From the NCBI GenBank assembly GCA_000720375.1, contig JOAA01000003.1:248001-312000 (forward strand): DNA of 64,000 nt, given 5' to 3'. Of the stretch, positions 1 through 8,102 are shown piece after piece. This DNA comes from Rhodococcus rhodnii. Lineage in GTDB: Bacteria > Actinomycetota > Actinomycetes > Mycobacteriales > Pseudonocardiaceae. The translations under genes were made by a program, and so were the position numbers. The notes below the pieces were generated by a model. It was not told the origin of the DNA. It did no database searches and saw nothing but the letters and a program-made list of their open reading frames with translations. The stretch's first letter is position 1, and every line of letters starts with the position of its first letter.

Positions 1-445
1 TGTCCGAAACGGACACTTCATTACTAGCCCGGTAGTGAACCGCCCGGTCAGTCCACAGTGACGCCCAGCATCGCTTGATCGCGCCGAGCACATCGTCGAA
101 TCCGACGATGTGCGGGAACGTGTCATGGTGACCCGCGAACGACAGTTCCGGCAGGTCTTCCGCTGTCGCCGAGGAGCGCACCGCAACCGTTACAGCGTCG
201 GACTGTGCTGATTTACACAGCTCCTCATAGGCCGAATGGATGGCGGTTACGACATCCGAGGGAATTTCGTCGCCAGAAGCTGATACACAATCGCGATACA
301 CCCAGGTGGTCACGAAGAACCCTGGCGGCACAGGCAATCCCGCTTGGGCCAGACGGCTCAACGAGGCGCCTTCGCCACCGACTGTGGGCCCCTCGGCGTC
401 TGGATCGCGCAGTGCCAGGAGCAGCGGATGGGGCATGGCTGACAT
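1..445 (-). CDS. PEP synthase / rifampin phosphotransferase-like enzyme, N-terminal fragment at window edge
   Basis: Reading leftward from an ATG at 445 gives an open frame to base 1, so about 148 residues are visible. The start MSAMPHPLLLAL is followed by GGEGASLSRLAQAGLPVPPGF and later RSSATAEDLPELSFAGHHDT. These are the glycine-rich N-terminus and the ATP-grasp signature of pyruvate phosphate dikinase/PEP synthase and of rifampin phosphotransferases. Family members are usually about 800-900 residues, so most of the gene lies outside. An in-frame second ATG lies 9 bases downstream of the first; neither has a strong ribosome site. PEP synthase and Rph cannot be separated without the C-terminal half. 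Confidence 0.8.
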   Translation of the reverse strand, partial: MSAMPHPLLLALRDPDAEGPTVGGEGASLSRLAQAGLPVPPGFFVTTWVYRDCVSASGDEIPSDVVTAIHSAYEELCKSAQSDAVTVAVRSSATAEDLPELSFAGHHDTFPHIVGFDDVLGAIKRCWASLWTDRAVHYRASNEVSVSD

Positions 446-1131
446 CGTCCCAGGTGACGTGTCCCACTAACCGGAACCGGACGGGCGGCCTTCGGTGCGC
501 CAAATCGGCGCGAATTCCGCCATCCGGCAGTATCTGCGCTGGATGCGTGAGTGATCAGGTACTTGCGGTGGTCGCTAAGCTGTCCGCCGGGAGGCGAAGG
601 GCGTCGGGCTCTGCGCACGGTTCGCTAGGTATTCACGAGGGAAGCGGCCGGTTTTCGCAACGAGTCCTCTACGTTCGCCGGCGAAACACTGGCGTGGAGG
701 GTAAACCAGGATGACCGGGTCTGGTGACGCTCCGTTGCACGACAATTACGGGCGGCAGGCTCGTCATGGCGTACAACGGGAAGCCGAGCTACCCACAGCG
801 GTGTGGGGTCGTGCCATCGGCCACAGCCCGCGGCTGGGTCTGACTGGTGCCGAATCCATCGAGGACATTCACGCCGCCGTGTTCGCCCGCGCGGGATTCA
901 CCCCCATGACGTTCCTCAAAGAACCGTTCGTTGAGGACGTTCGTCCAGGCGACGGGCACGACGTGATCGTGTTCGGCGCGCAGGCGCCCGGGCGCGTGAA
1001 TGCGCCTGGCGCATTCCCGGTCGCGCCGGATTCCCGGACGCCAGTACAGCACTGAGAAGCAAGACCAGCACCGCTTACAACCACATACCCCTCTATTCGG
1101 AACTCCCTACCCCGTCCCCCTGGAGTTCGTT
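446..1131. other. Gene-poor stretch between the PEP synthase-like gene and the ABC importer
   Basis: About 690 bases separate the divergent gene start at 445 from the lipoprotein start at 1132. Only one short frame (711-1055, listed separately) looks at all coding. The rest has mixed base usage, no clear palindrome and no recognisable RNA. It must carry the promoters of the flanking divergent genes, but no convincing -35/-10 pair stands out. Confidence 0.5.
711..1055 (+). CDS. Hypothetical protein, 114 aa
   Basis: I do not recognise this protein. ATG at 711 is preceded by GGAGGG about nine bases upstream, a good ribosome site. Codons 25-90 show the high third-position GC of the neighbours, while the last 20 codons look less constrained. 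There is no signal peptide, membrane segment or catalytic motif. The central part (AIGHSPRLGLTGAESIEDIH) looks globular, so this could be the remnant of a longer gene. It lies 76 bases before the ABC importer lipoprotein with no evident terminator, so co-transcription is possible but unproven. Confidence 0.35.
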   Translation: MTGSGDAPLHDNYGRQARHGVQREAELPTAVWGRAIGHSPRLGLTGAESIEDIHAAVFARAGFTPMTFLKEPFVEDVRPGDGHDVIVFGAQAPGRVNAPGAFPVAPDSRTPVQH

Positions 1132-2145
1132 GTGCGATCCCGTCCCCTGACCCGTCTACTGACCGCGATCTTGTGCGCCGTCGGAATGCTCGGTGTGGCA
1201 GGCCTTTCCGGCTGCTCCGAGACAGGTGCGTCGTCGGCTTCCGGCAAGATCACCATCGGCTTCTCGGCCTGGCCCGGCTGGAACGTATGGCAGGTCGCGC
1301 AGGAGCAAGGCCTGTTCGCCCGCAACGGCGTCGAGGTCGAACTGAAGTGGTTCGACGTCTACACCGACAGCCTCAACGCGCTGGCCACTGGCGCGATCGA
1401 CGCCAACAGTCAAACCCTCAACGACACGCTGATGTCCGTCAGCGGTGGCGCCAAGCAGACCATCGTGTTGGTCAACGACAACTCGACGGGCAACGACAAG
1501 ATCATCGCCCGCGAGGGCATCACCGGTGTCGCCGACCTGAAGGGCAAGAAGGTCGCGGTCGAGCAAGGCACCGTCGACCACTACCTGCTGCTGCTCGCGC
1601 TGGCCGAGGCGAAACTGACCGAAAAGGACATCGAGCTCGTCCCGATGGCCACCGACGCTGCCGTCGCCGCGTTCGCCGGCGGCAAGGTCGACGCGGTCGG
1701 CGCGTTCGCCCCGTTCACCACGACCGCCCTCGAGCGGCCGGGCAGCCGCGCGATCGCCACCTCCGCCGAGTTCCCCGGCGCCATCCCGGACCACCTGGTG
1801 TTCAAGGCCGACGTGGTCCGCGACCGCCCGCAGGTCGTGCAGGGCGTGGTGAACACCTGGTTCCAGACTCTGGCCTGGATCAAGGAGAACCGCGACGGCG
1901 CGGTCGGCATCATGGCCAAGCGCAACGGCGTGACCGTCGAGGACTACAAGACCTACGACTCGGGCACCACGATCTTCACCCGCCAGCAGAACATCGACGC
2001 GTTCACCCCTGGCACCACCCCGCAGCACCTGAACCACCAGGCCCGCCTGGCCGCGGACTTCCTCACCAGCACGGGCCTGGCGAAGAACGCGCCGAACCTT
2101 GACGGCCTGTTCAACGACACGTTCGTCAAGGCGGTGCCGGAGTGA
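1132..2145 (+). CDS. ABC importer substrate-binding lipoprotein (SsuA/TauA/NMT1-like)
   Basis: This is a 337-residue extracytoplasmic solute receptor. The GTG at 1132 is chosen because GGAG lies six bases upstream and the frame then starts with a signal peptide ending in the lipobox LSGC (residues about 25-28). The mature part opens with ITIGFSAWPGWNVWQVAQEQ, typical of the NMT1/SsuA/TauA fold that binds sulfonates, taurine, nitrate or pyrimidine precursors. An upstream in-frame ATG at 1000 would add 44 unlikely residues before the signal peptide. It overlaps the permease gene by four bases (GTGA). The exact ligand cannot be read from the sequence. Confidence 0.88.
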   Translation: MRSRPLTRLLTAILCAVGMLGVAGLSGCSETGASSASGKITIGFSAWPGWNVWQVAQEQGLFARNGVEVELKWFDVYTDSLNALATGAIDANSQTLNDTLMSVSGGAKQTIVLVNDNSTGNDKIIAREGITGVADLKGKKVAVEQGTVDHYLLLLALAEAKLTEKDIELVPMATDAAVAAFAGGKVDAVGAFAPFTTTALERPGSRAIATSAEFPGAIPDHLVFKADVVRDRPQVVQGVVNTWFQTLAWIKENRDGAVGIMAKRNGVTVEDYKTYDSGTTIFTRQQNIDAFTPGTTPQHLNHQARLAADFLTSTGLAKNAPNLDGLFNDTFVKAVPE

Positions 2146-3092
2146 AACCGGGAGTGACCCCCGGGTCCGTCGACGAGCAGGCGGCAGCCCAACGGTTCCT
2201 CGAGGCCGAACGGGCCAGCCGGGCATCGGACACGGCGACGGTCGACGCACCGGCACGGCCGGAACGCACGGAATGGCCCGCACTTCCGGTGCGGCCAAGA
2301 CCCAAGCCGTCGTCGTCGTTGCTGAGCATCCGCAAGCCGATCTCACACACGGCACGGCTGACCCTGCTCGTCCTGTCGTTCGTCATCCCGTTGCTGGCTT
2401 GGGTCGTGCTGAGCGCGACCCAAGCGGTCCCGGAGACCTTCCTGCCGGGACCGGTGGCGACCTTCCAGGCCGGGTTGGAGATGGCCCAGAGCGGCGAGCT
2501 GTTCACCGACCTGTGGGACACCGTGCAGCGGATCCTGTACGGGTTCGGGCTCGCCGTGCTCGTCTCGGTGCCGCTCGGCATCGTGATGGGCACGTTCGCG
2601 GCGGGCAACGCGCTGTTCGAGCCGATCCTGAGCATGATGCGGTACCTGCCGGCGAGCGCGTTCATCCCGCTGATGATGATCTGGCTGGGTGTCGGTGAAG
2701 AGCCCAAGATCGCGGTCCTGTTCGTCGGTACGGTCTTCTTCAACACGTTCATGACCGCCGATGTGGTTCGATCCGTGCCGCGGCAACTGATCAACGTGTC
2801 GTACACGCTCGGTGCCCGGCGCAACGAGGTACTGCGCAAGGTGATCATCCCGCACTCGGTCCCCGGCATCATCGACGCGATCCGGGTCAACATCGCCGCG
2901 GCGTGGAACCTGGTCGTGGTGGCCGAGGTGGTCGTGTCCACGACCGGTCTCGGCCGCAGGATCATGCAGTCGCAACGGTTCCTGGAGACCGATCAGATCT
3001 TCGCGATCCTGATCCTGATCGGTATCTGTGGTGTGATCATCGATATCGCGTTGCGCTTGCTGCGCAACCGCATCGGACGGTGGGTGGCGTGA
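2142..3092 (+). CDS. ABC importer permease (SsuC/TauC-like)
   Basis: A 316-residue inner-membrane permease. A hydrophilic N-terminus of about 70 residues, longer than usual, precedes roughly six membrane segments. The EAA loop that contacts the ATPase reads EVLRKVIIPHSVPGIIDAIR, matching the BPD_transp_1 family of sulfonate, taurine and nitrate importers. The start is GTG at 2142, overlapping the stop of the binding protein, and the end overlaps the ATPase gene in the same way, so the three genes are translationally coupled. The Pro/Arg-rich N-terminal extension has no obvious function. Confidence 0.9.
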   Translation: MKPGVTPGSVDEQAAAQRFLEAERASRASDTATVDAPARPERTEWPALPVRPRPKPSSSLLSIRKPISHTARLTLLVLSFVIPLLAWVVLSATQAVPETFLPGPVATFQAGLEMAQSGELFTDLWDTVQRILYGFGLAVLVSVPLGIVMGTFAAGNALFEPILSMMRYLPASAFIPLMMIWLGVGEEPKIAVLFVGTVFFNTFMTADVVRSVPRQLINVSYTLGARRNEVLRKVIIPHSVPGIIDAIRVNIAAAWNLVVVAEVVVSTTGLGRRIMQSQRFLETDQIFAILILIGICGVIIDIALRLLRNRIGRWVA

Positions 3093-3898
3093 CCGAGGAT
3101 CTGCTCGCAGGATCGAGCATTCGCACCGCCGTTTTGTTGGAAATTCAAGGCGTTGCCAAGAAGTTCGATGTGCGAGGGCGCGAGGTCCGCGCCCTCGAAG
3201 GCATCGATCTTCAGGTGTCCCAAGGGGATTTCCTCTGCGTGTGCGGGGCCAGCGGGTCGGGCAAGTCGACGCTGCTGTCGTTGGTCGCCGGCTTGGACGT
3301 GCCGACCGAGGGCAAGATCCTGTTGGACGGCAGCCCGGTGATCGGCCCTGGGCCCGATCGCGGGCTGGTGCCGCAGGCAGGCAGCCTGTACCCGTGGCGG
3401 ACGGTGGAGCGCAATGTCGCTTTTGGACTAGAGCTGCTGCCGGTCAGTTCCGCCGAACGGGCCAAGCGGGTCGACTGGTACCTCGCCGAAACAGGGTTGT
3501 CGACACTGCGCAACTCGCTGCCCAAACAATTGTCCGGCGGTCAGCAGCAACGGGTGGCGATCGCCCGTGCGCTGGCGTGTGAGCCGGAGGTGCTGCTGCT
3601 CGACGAACCGTTCGGCGCGCTGGACGTACAGACCAAAGAGGACATGCAGGTGCTGATCCGCCAGGTCTGGCGGGATACCGGGACCACGGTCGTGATGGTC
3701 ACGCACGACGTCGAGGAGGCCGTGTTCCTCGGCCAGCGGGTGGTCGTGCTCGAATCCAGTCCTGGCAGGGTTGCCGCGGACATCACCATCGACCTTCCCA
3801 CAGACCGGGAGCTGGCTGTGAAACGCACCCCCGAGTTCCTCGCCCTGCGGGCGAGGATCGAAGATCTCGTTCGCGCCCAGCACAACAAAGCCGGCTGA
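3089..3898 (+). CDS. ABC importer ATP-binding protein (SsuB/TauB-like)
   Basis: A 269-residue ATPase that energises the importer. Walker A is GASGSGKST, the signature is LSGGQQQR, Walker B is VLLLDEPFGALD, and the switch histidine is in MVTHDVEEA. The Q-loop reads GLVPQAGSLYPWRTV, where most relatives have VFQ. The GTG at 3089 overlaps the permease stop by four bases; longer in-frame starts would run through the permease gene. It is 32 bases upstream of the conservon kinase, whose own strong ribosome site lies in that gap, so read-through from the importer into the conservon is conceivable. Confidence 0.92.
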   Translation: MTEDLLAGSSIRTAVLLEIQGVAKKFDVRGREVRALEGIDLQVSQGDFLCVCGASGSGKSTLLSLVAGLDVPTEGKILLDGSPVIGPGPDRGLVPQAGSLYPWRTVERNVAFGLELLPVSSAERAKRVDWYLAETGLSTLRNSLPKQLSGGQQQRVAIARALACEPEVLLLDEPFGALDVQTKEDMQVLIRQVWRDTGTTVVMVTHDVEEAVFLGQRVVVLESSPGRVAADITIDLPTDRELAVKRTPEFLALRARIEDLVRAQHNKAG

Positions 3899-3930
3899 GG
3901 CCGCGGCAGAGAATCGGAGGAGGAGGTGGC

Positions 3931-6642
3931 ATGAAGCACCTGAAGAGGCCCCCGGGGCGGGACGGCAACACCACACTGCTCGGCAGGCTCGGCATCCGGG
4001 GCAAGCTGAACCTGCTCCTCCTGCTGCCGTTGGCAGCGGTGCTGATGGTCGCGACACCGTTCGTCATCGTCCAGGCCAACAGCGCCGCATCGGCGGGGCA
4101 GACCGCCGACGCGGCGCGCTACACGCGTGAAGTCGGTGGCCTGGTCTGGGAACTGCAGCGGGAGCGGCTGCTCACCGCGGCGTACCTGGCCTCGCCGAGC
4201 TCCGACAGCGGCGCGATGGAACGCCAGCAGCGCAAGGTCGACGAGACCGTCGGGCAGGTGCGGTCGTCACTGGGCACCGACATGTCCGACGAGCTCGCCT
4301 CGGCTCTCGTCCGGATCGGTTCGCTGAACGAGCTTCGAGAAGGCGCGTTGCGCCGCGGTATCTCCGCCGACAGCGTGGCGCGTACGTACCACGCGGTCGT
4401 CGACGCGGTCATCAACTCGCTGCGGCTGGTGCCGCAGGTGACCAGTGACGCCGAGGGCACCCGGCAGCTGACCGCTCTGGAAGCGCTGTTGCGCGCCAAC
4501 GAATACGGCGAACTTCGCGGTATGGCGTTGATCGCGACCGCGCTCAACCGGACCACCGGTGAGGTTCTGCTGGAGGACTCGACCCAGCAGGCCAAGATGT
4601 TCACCGAGCGATTCGTCCAGCAGGCGGACGTGGAGCACGCCACGCTGGTCGTGCAGGTGGCGGAAGGCGATCCGGCGACGGCTGTCGAAGGCCTCACGGC
4701 GCGGATGCCCACCGACACACGAAACGCCGCCGCTGTCGAAGCGTTCGCCAACGACGCGCTGACGACTGTGGGAGCGCAGTCGGGCCTGCGCCGTACGGTC
4801 CAGGACCGTGTCACGAGCCAGCTGACCGACGCCGCGACCGCACGTGCCGACAGCGCGCAGACCATCGCGTGGCTCGTCGGTGGCGGTGCCGCCGCGCTGA
4901 TCGCGTTGGTCGCGTTCCTGACCGTGATCGTGAGCCGCGCGATCGCCTCGCCGTTGAAGCAGCTGACCGACGCCGCCACGAACGTCGCCCAGCTCGCCGA
5001 GACCGAACTGGTCCGAGTCAGCGACACCGAGACGCCCGAGGCGCAGCGGCCACGGCTGACCGAGATCAAGGTCTCCACCAGTGACGAGATCGGCCAGCTC
5101 GCGGTGGCGTTCAACCGCGTCCAGTCGACCGCCGCGCAGCTGGTGGAGCGGCAGGCGATCACCCGGCACAACGTCAGTCTGATGTTCGCCAACGTCGCCC
5201 AGCGCACGCAGAACCTGGTGGGCCGCCAGCTCGCACTGGTCGACGAGCTGGAGCGCAACGAGCAGGATTCCCGTCTGCTGGAACGGCTCTACCGGCTGGA
5301 CCACCTCTCCACCCGCCTGCGCCGCAGCGCCGACAACCTGCTCGTGGTCGCCGGTACCCGGACCGACACCGGGCTCGGCGGGCCGATGCTGCTGGCCAAC
5401 GCGATGCGCTCGGCACTGGCCGAGATCGAGGACTACCAACGGGTTCAGCTCGGCGACATGCACGACGTCACCTGCGCGTCCTCGCTGGGCTCCGACCTGG
5501 TGCTGGTGTTCGCGGAGCTGCTGGAGAACGCGACGTCGTTCTCCCCGCCGGACACCCACGTCGAGGTCAGCGCTGCGTTCACCAACGAGGGCGCCTGCGT
5601 GATCAGCATCGTCGACCACGGCATCGGCATGAAGCCGCCGCAGATGGCCGAGGAGAACCGCCGTCTGGTCGACCGTGAACGCCTCGACGTCGCCCCGACC
5701 AGTGTGCTCGGCCTGTTCGTGGTCGGCCGGCTGGCCCGGCGGCACTCGCTGGCCGTCGACCTGATCCCGACCCACGGCGGCGGTGTGACCGCGCGGGTGG
5801 CCATCCCGGCCGCGCTGTTCACCCGGCCGGCCCCGGCCACGCCACCATCGCAGCCCGCCGCCCCGGCAGCCCAGCCGTCGCCCGCGGTCGCGGCGCACCA
5901 AGGTGCCGCGCGTGCCCGGCTGGAGATGCCGAGCATGCCGGAGATGCGGATCCCGCCGGCCCAGCAGAGCTCCGGGTTCTCGTGGTTCCCCGATGGCGAC
6001 TTCTCGGCGGAACCCGCTCCGTCGCCAATGTTCGAGCCGACGTCCCAGCCGATGTCACAGCCGATGTCACAGCCACCCGCTGTTCCGGCTCCGGCGACCG
6101 CTCCTGCTGCGCCACCGGTCGCGGAACCACAGCCGGTCGCCACGGCGCCCGCGCCCGCGGCGGCGTCCAGTGAGACCCGCGGCGGGTTCAAGCGACGGGT
6201 CGCCGGAGCACAGATCCCTGGCGGCGCGGTCATCCCATCGACACCGACCGTGGTCACGGCACCGGTCGCGAAGCCCGAGCCGGTCGCGGCTCGTTCCGCG
6301 CAGCACGACCCGGCAGCGGCCCGTGCGGCCATGGACGGGTTCCAGGAGGCCTTCGCCAAGGCGGCGGCCGCCCCGGTGCCCGCGACGGTAGGTGCCGCGC
6401 CGGCCGCCGAGCCGCTGTCGCGTGACGGGCTCACCCGGCGGGTGCCGGGTGCCAACCTCGCCCCAGGGCTGCGCACGATGAAGACGACGAGTGCCCCTCC
6501 CTTACGGGCCAAACCGAAGTACAAGGCACGTGATCCGGAAGCGGAGAAAGCGTCGCTCGACGCTTTCTCGAGTGGACTGGCCCGTGCCGGAGTACGGGAG
6601 GAACCCGTTGACACTGATCCGATGAAAGAGAGCACCACATGA
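3931..6642 (+). CDS. Nitrate-sensor-type histidine kinase of a conservon (CvnA-like)
   Basis: A 903-residue membrane sensor kinase. TM1 is at about 26-49, an extracytoplasmic NIT-like helical sensor at about 55-300, TM2 at 311-335, then HAMP, a dimerisation helix with YRLDHLSTR (His458), and an ATPase domain with N-box ELLEN (about 529-533) and DHGIGMKPP. The last 250 residues are a Pro/Ala-rich, probably disordered tail that ends in short conserved patches. GGAGGAGG precedes the ATG. The next three genes (roadblock, DUF742, Ras-like GTPase) complete a conservon. Members of this kinase family are thought to signal to the small GTPase rather than to a standard response regulator. Confidence 0.92.
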   Translation: MKHLKRPPGRDGNTTLLGRLGIRGKLNLLLLLPLAAVLMVATPFVIVQANSAASAGQTADAARYTREVGGLVWELQRERLLTAAYLASPSSDSGAMERQQRKVDETVGQVRSSLGTDMSDELASALVRIGSLNELREGALRRGISADSVARTYHAVVDAVINSLRLVPQVTSDAEGTRQLTALEALLRANEYGELRGMALIATALNRTTGEVLLEDSTQQAKMFTERFVQQADVEHATLVVQVAEGDPATAVEGLTARMPTDTRNAAAVEAFANDALTTVGAQSGLRRTVQDRVTSQLTDAATARADSAQTIAWLVGGGAAALIALVAFLTVIVSRAIASPLKQLTDAATNVAQLAETELVRVSDTETPEAQRPRLTEIKVSTSDEIGQLAVAFNRVQSTAAQLVERQAITRHNVSLMFANVAQRTQNLVGRQLALVDELERNEQDSRLLERLYRLDHLSTRLRRSADNLLVVAGTRTDTGLGGPMLLANAMRSALAEIEDYQRVQLGDMHDVTCASSLGSDLVLVFAELLENATSFSPPDTHVEVSAAFTNEGACVISIVDHGIGMKPPQMAEENRRLVDRERLDVAPTSVLGLFVVGRLARRHSLAVDLIPTHGGGVTARVAIPAALFTRPAPATPPSQPAAPAAQPSPAVAAHQGAARARLEMPSMPEMRIPPAQQSSGFSWFPDGDFSAEPAPSPMFEPTSQPMSQPMSQPPAVPAPATAPAAPPVAEPQPVATAPAPAAASSETRGGFKRRVAGAQIPGGAVIPSTPTVVTAPVAKPEPVAARSAQHDPAAARAAMDGFQEAFAKAAAAPVPATVGAAPAAEPLSRDGLTRRVPGANLAPGLRTMKTTSAPPLRAKPKYKARDPEAEKASLDAFSSGLARAGVREEPVDTDPMKESTT

Positions 6643-7070
6643 TCACGCCCCCCGGAGTCAGCACCGAGGCCCAGAACTTCAACTGGCTCGTGAGCCGCTT
6701 CGCCCAGGGCACCGCCGGAGCGATCGCGGCGATCGCGGTTTCCGCCGACGGCCTGCTGATCGCGATGTCCTCTGACCTGGCACGGCAGAACGCCGACCGG
6801 CTCGCGGCGATCGCCTCGGCGATGCTCGGGCTGGCCAACGGTGTGTCCGACACCCATCCCCTCGGCCAGCCCGACAAGATCATCATCGAGCTGGAGCGCG
6901 GCTACCTGCTGGTCTGCACGATCAGCATCGGCTGTTCGCTCGGGGTTCTCGCGACCAAACAAGCGAGTCTTGGCACGATCGCCTACGAGATGGCAATGTT
7001 CGCCAATCGGGCCAGCGCTGTGCTGACACCGCAGTTGATCGAGGAGCTCAAGAACTCCGTGGGCCAGTAG
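6639..7070 (+). CDS. Roadblock/LC7 domain protein of a conservon (CvnB-like)
   Basis: A 143-residue cytoplasmic roadblock/LC7 (MglB-type) protein, the second conservon member, overlapping the kinase by ATGA. The sequence runs NFNWLVSRFAQGTAGAIAAI then VSADGLLIAMSSDL, the typical start of the fold, and continues with the GYLLVCTISIGCSLGVLA strand region. MglB-like proteins dimerise and act on Ras-like GTPases as GAP or GEF; here the partner would be the GTPase at 7424-8029. The length is normal for the family and there are no unusual residues. Confidence 0.93.
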   Translation: MITPPGVSTEAQNFNWLVSRFAQGTAGAIAAIAVSADGLLIAMSSDLARQNADRLAAIASAMLGLANGVSDTHPLGQPDKIIIELERGYLLVCTISIGCSLGVLATKQASLGTIAYEMAMFANRASAVLTPQLIEELKNSVGQ

Positions 7071-7083
7071 GGGAGGACCAAGC

Positions 7084-7446
7084 ATGAGTGGCAGAGGAGA
7101 CGATCCCGACGTTTCCTTGTTGCGCCCGTACTTGATGACGTCCGGGCGTACCAAGCCAGTCGATCACACCATTGAGATCGAAGCCCAGGTGATGACGAGC
7201 AACCTGGGCGCCACCTCGGTGCAGAACCTCACGTTCGAGCGGCGCGACATCCTCGCGTTGTGCCGCAAGACGATGTCGGTCGCCGAGGTCGCCGCCATGC
7301 TCAAACTGCACATCGGGGTGGCGCGGGTGCTCGTCGCCGACCTCGCCGCCCTCGGCTATGTCGTCGTACGACGGCCGGAAACCGAAACCCCGCAGGACCT
7401 CCGCATGATCGAAAGGGTCATCCGTGGACTCGAAGCCATCCGCTGA
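7084..7446 (+). CDS. DUF742 winged-helix protein of a conservon (CvnC-like)
   Basis: A 120-residue DUF742 protein, third member of the conservon. The N-terminus VSLLRPYLMTSGRTKP is the family hallmark. It is followed by a helix-turn-helix-like segment (RDILALCRKTMSVAEVAAML) and ends in a short helix. GGGAGGACC precedes the ATG, 13 bases after the roadblock stop. Its end overlaps the GTPase start by 23 bases. DUF742 proteins are found almost only in this gene order and may be DNA-binding or adaptor proteins; the target is not visible. Confidence 0.92.
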   Translation: MSGRGDDPDVSLLRPYLMTSGRTKPVDHTIEIEAQVMTSNLGATSVQNLTFERRDILALCRKTMSVAEVAAMLKLHIGVARVLVADLAALGYVVVRRPETETPQDLRMIERVIRGLEAIR

Positions 7447-8029
7447 ACCGATGGCGGCGCCGCGCAAGCCGCCGACACCGGTCAAGATCGTCATCGCTGG
7501 TGGCTTCGGTGTCGGCAAGACCACCGCGGTCGCGTCGATCTCCGAGATCCCGCCGCTGCGCACCGAAGCCGTGATGACCTCGGCGGCCGCCGAGATCGAC
7601 CGGACCGGGCACGTGCCGTCCAAGACCACCACCACGGTGGCGATGGACTTCGGCTGCATCACCATCGACGACGAGGTCAAGCTGTACCTGTTCGGCACGC
7701 CCGGCCAGGACCGCTTCGGCTTCATGTGGCACGACCTGGTGGTCGGCGCGCTCGGCGCGCTGGTCATCGTGGACACCCGGCGACTGGACGACTGCTACCC
7801 GGCGGTCGACTACTTCGAGAAGGCCGGTGTGCCGTTCGTCGTGGCGGTGAACAAGTTCGACGGCATGCTCAACCACGATCTGAACGACGTGCGCTGGGCG
7901 CTCGCGGTGTCCGAGGAGGTGCCGCTGGTGACGTTCGACGCCCGCGAGAAACTGTCGGTCCGCGACGCGCTGCTCGCGGTGCTGCGCAACACCTTCTCCA
8001 GGGCACAGGCCCGCAGCGCGGCTCCCTGA
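7424..8029 (+). CDS. Conservon Ras-like GTPase (CvnD-like)
   Basis: A 201-residue small GTP-binding protein. The P-loop GGFGVGKTTAV is at about residues 25-35, the switch II region is LFGTPGQDRF, and the guanine-specificity motif is NKFD. It starts with GTG at 7424 inside the DUF742 gene (MDSKPSAEP), the usual arrangement in conservons. It is probably a membrane-proximal switch controlled by the roadblock protein and the sensor kinase. After its stop only 73 bases remain before the AfsR-type regulator, with no obvious terminator, so regulator and conservon may be co-expressed. Confidence 0.93.
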   Translation: MDSKPSAEPMAAPRKPPTPVKIVIAGGFGVGKTTAVASISEIPPLRTEAVMTSAAAEIDRTGHVPSKTTTTVAMDFGCITIDDEVKLYLFGTPGQDRFGFMWHDLVVGALGALVIVDTRRLDDCYPAVDYFEKAGVPFVVAVNKFDGMLNHDLNDVRWALAVSEEVPLVTFDAREKLSVRDALLAVLRNTFSRAQARSAAP

Positions 8030-8102
8030 TCTTGGGCACCCGGAGAGGATGATGGCATGATTGCGCCGGGAACAGACCTCTGGGGAGCAGGGAGAGGTGC
8101 TG

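Noticed and set aside
1156..2355. Long antisense frame (399 codons) over the ABC lipoprotein gene
   Set aside because: It is the reverse frame of a clear lipoprotein/permease pair, has no ribosome site and reads as Arg/Ala/Gly-rich low-complexity protein, as expected in high-GC DNA.
4267..5901. 544-codon antisense frame in the conservon kinase gene
   Set aside because: Shadow of the kinase coding frame with compositional bias only; no start signals or domains.
5950..6640. Pro/Ala-rich repeats in the kinase tail as a separate gene or repeat element
   Set aside because: Same frame as the kinase and typical of the disordered tail in conservon kinases; the repeated SQPM segments are short and not a DNA repeat family.
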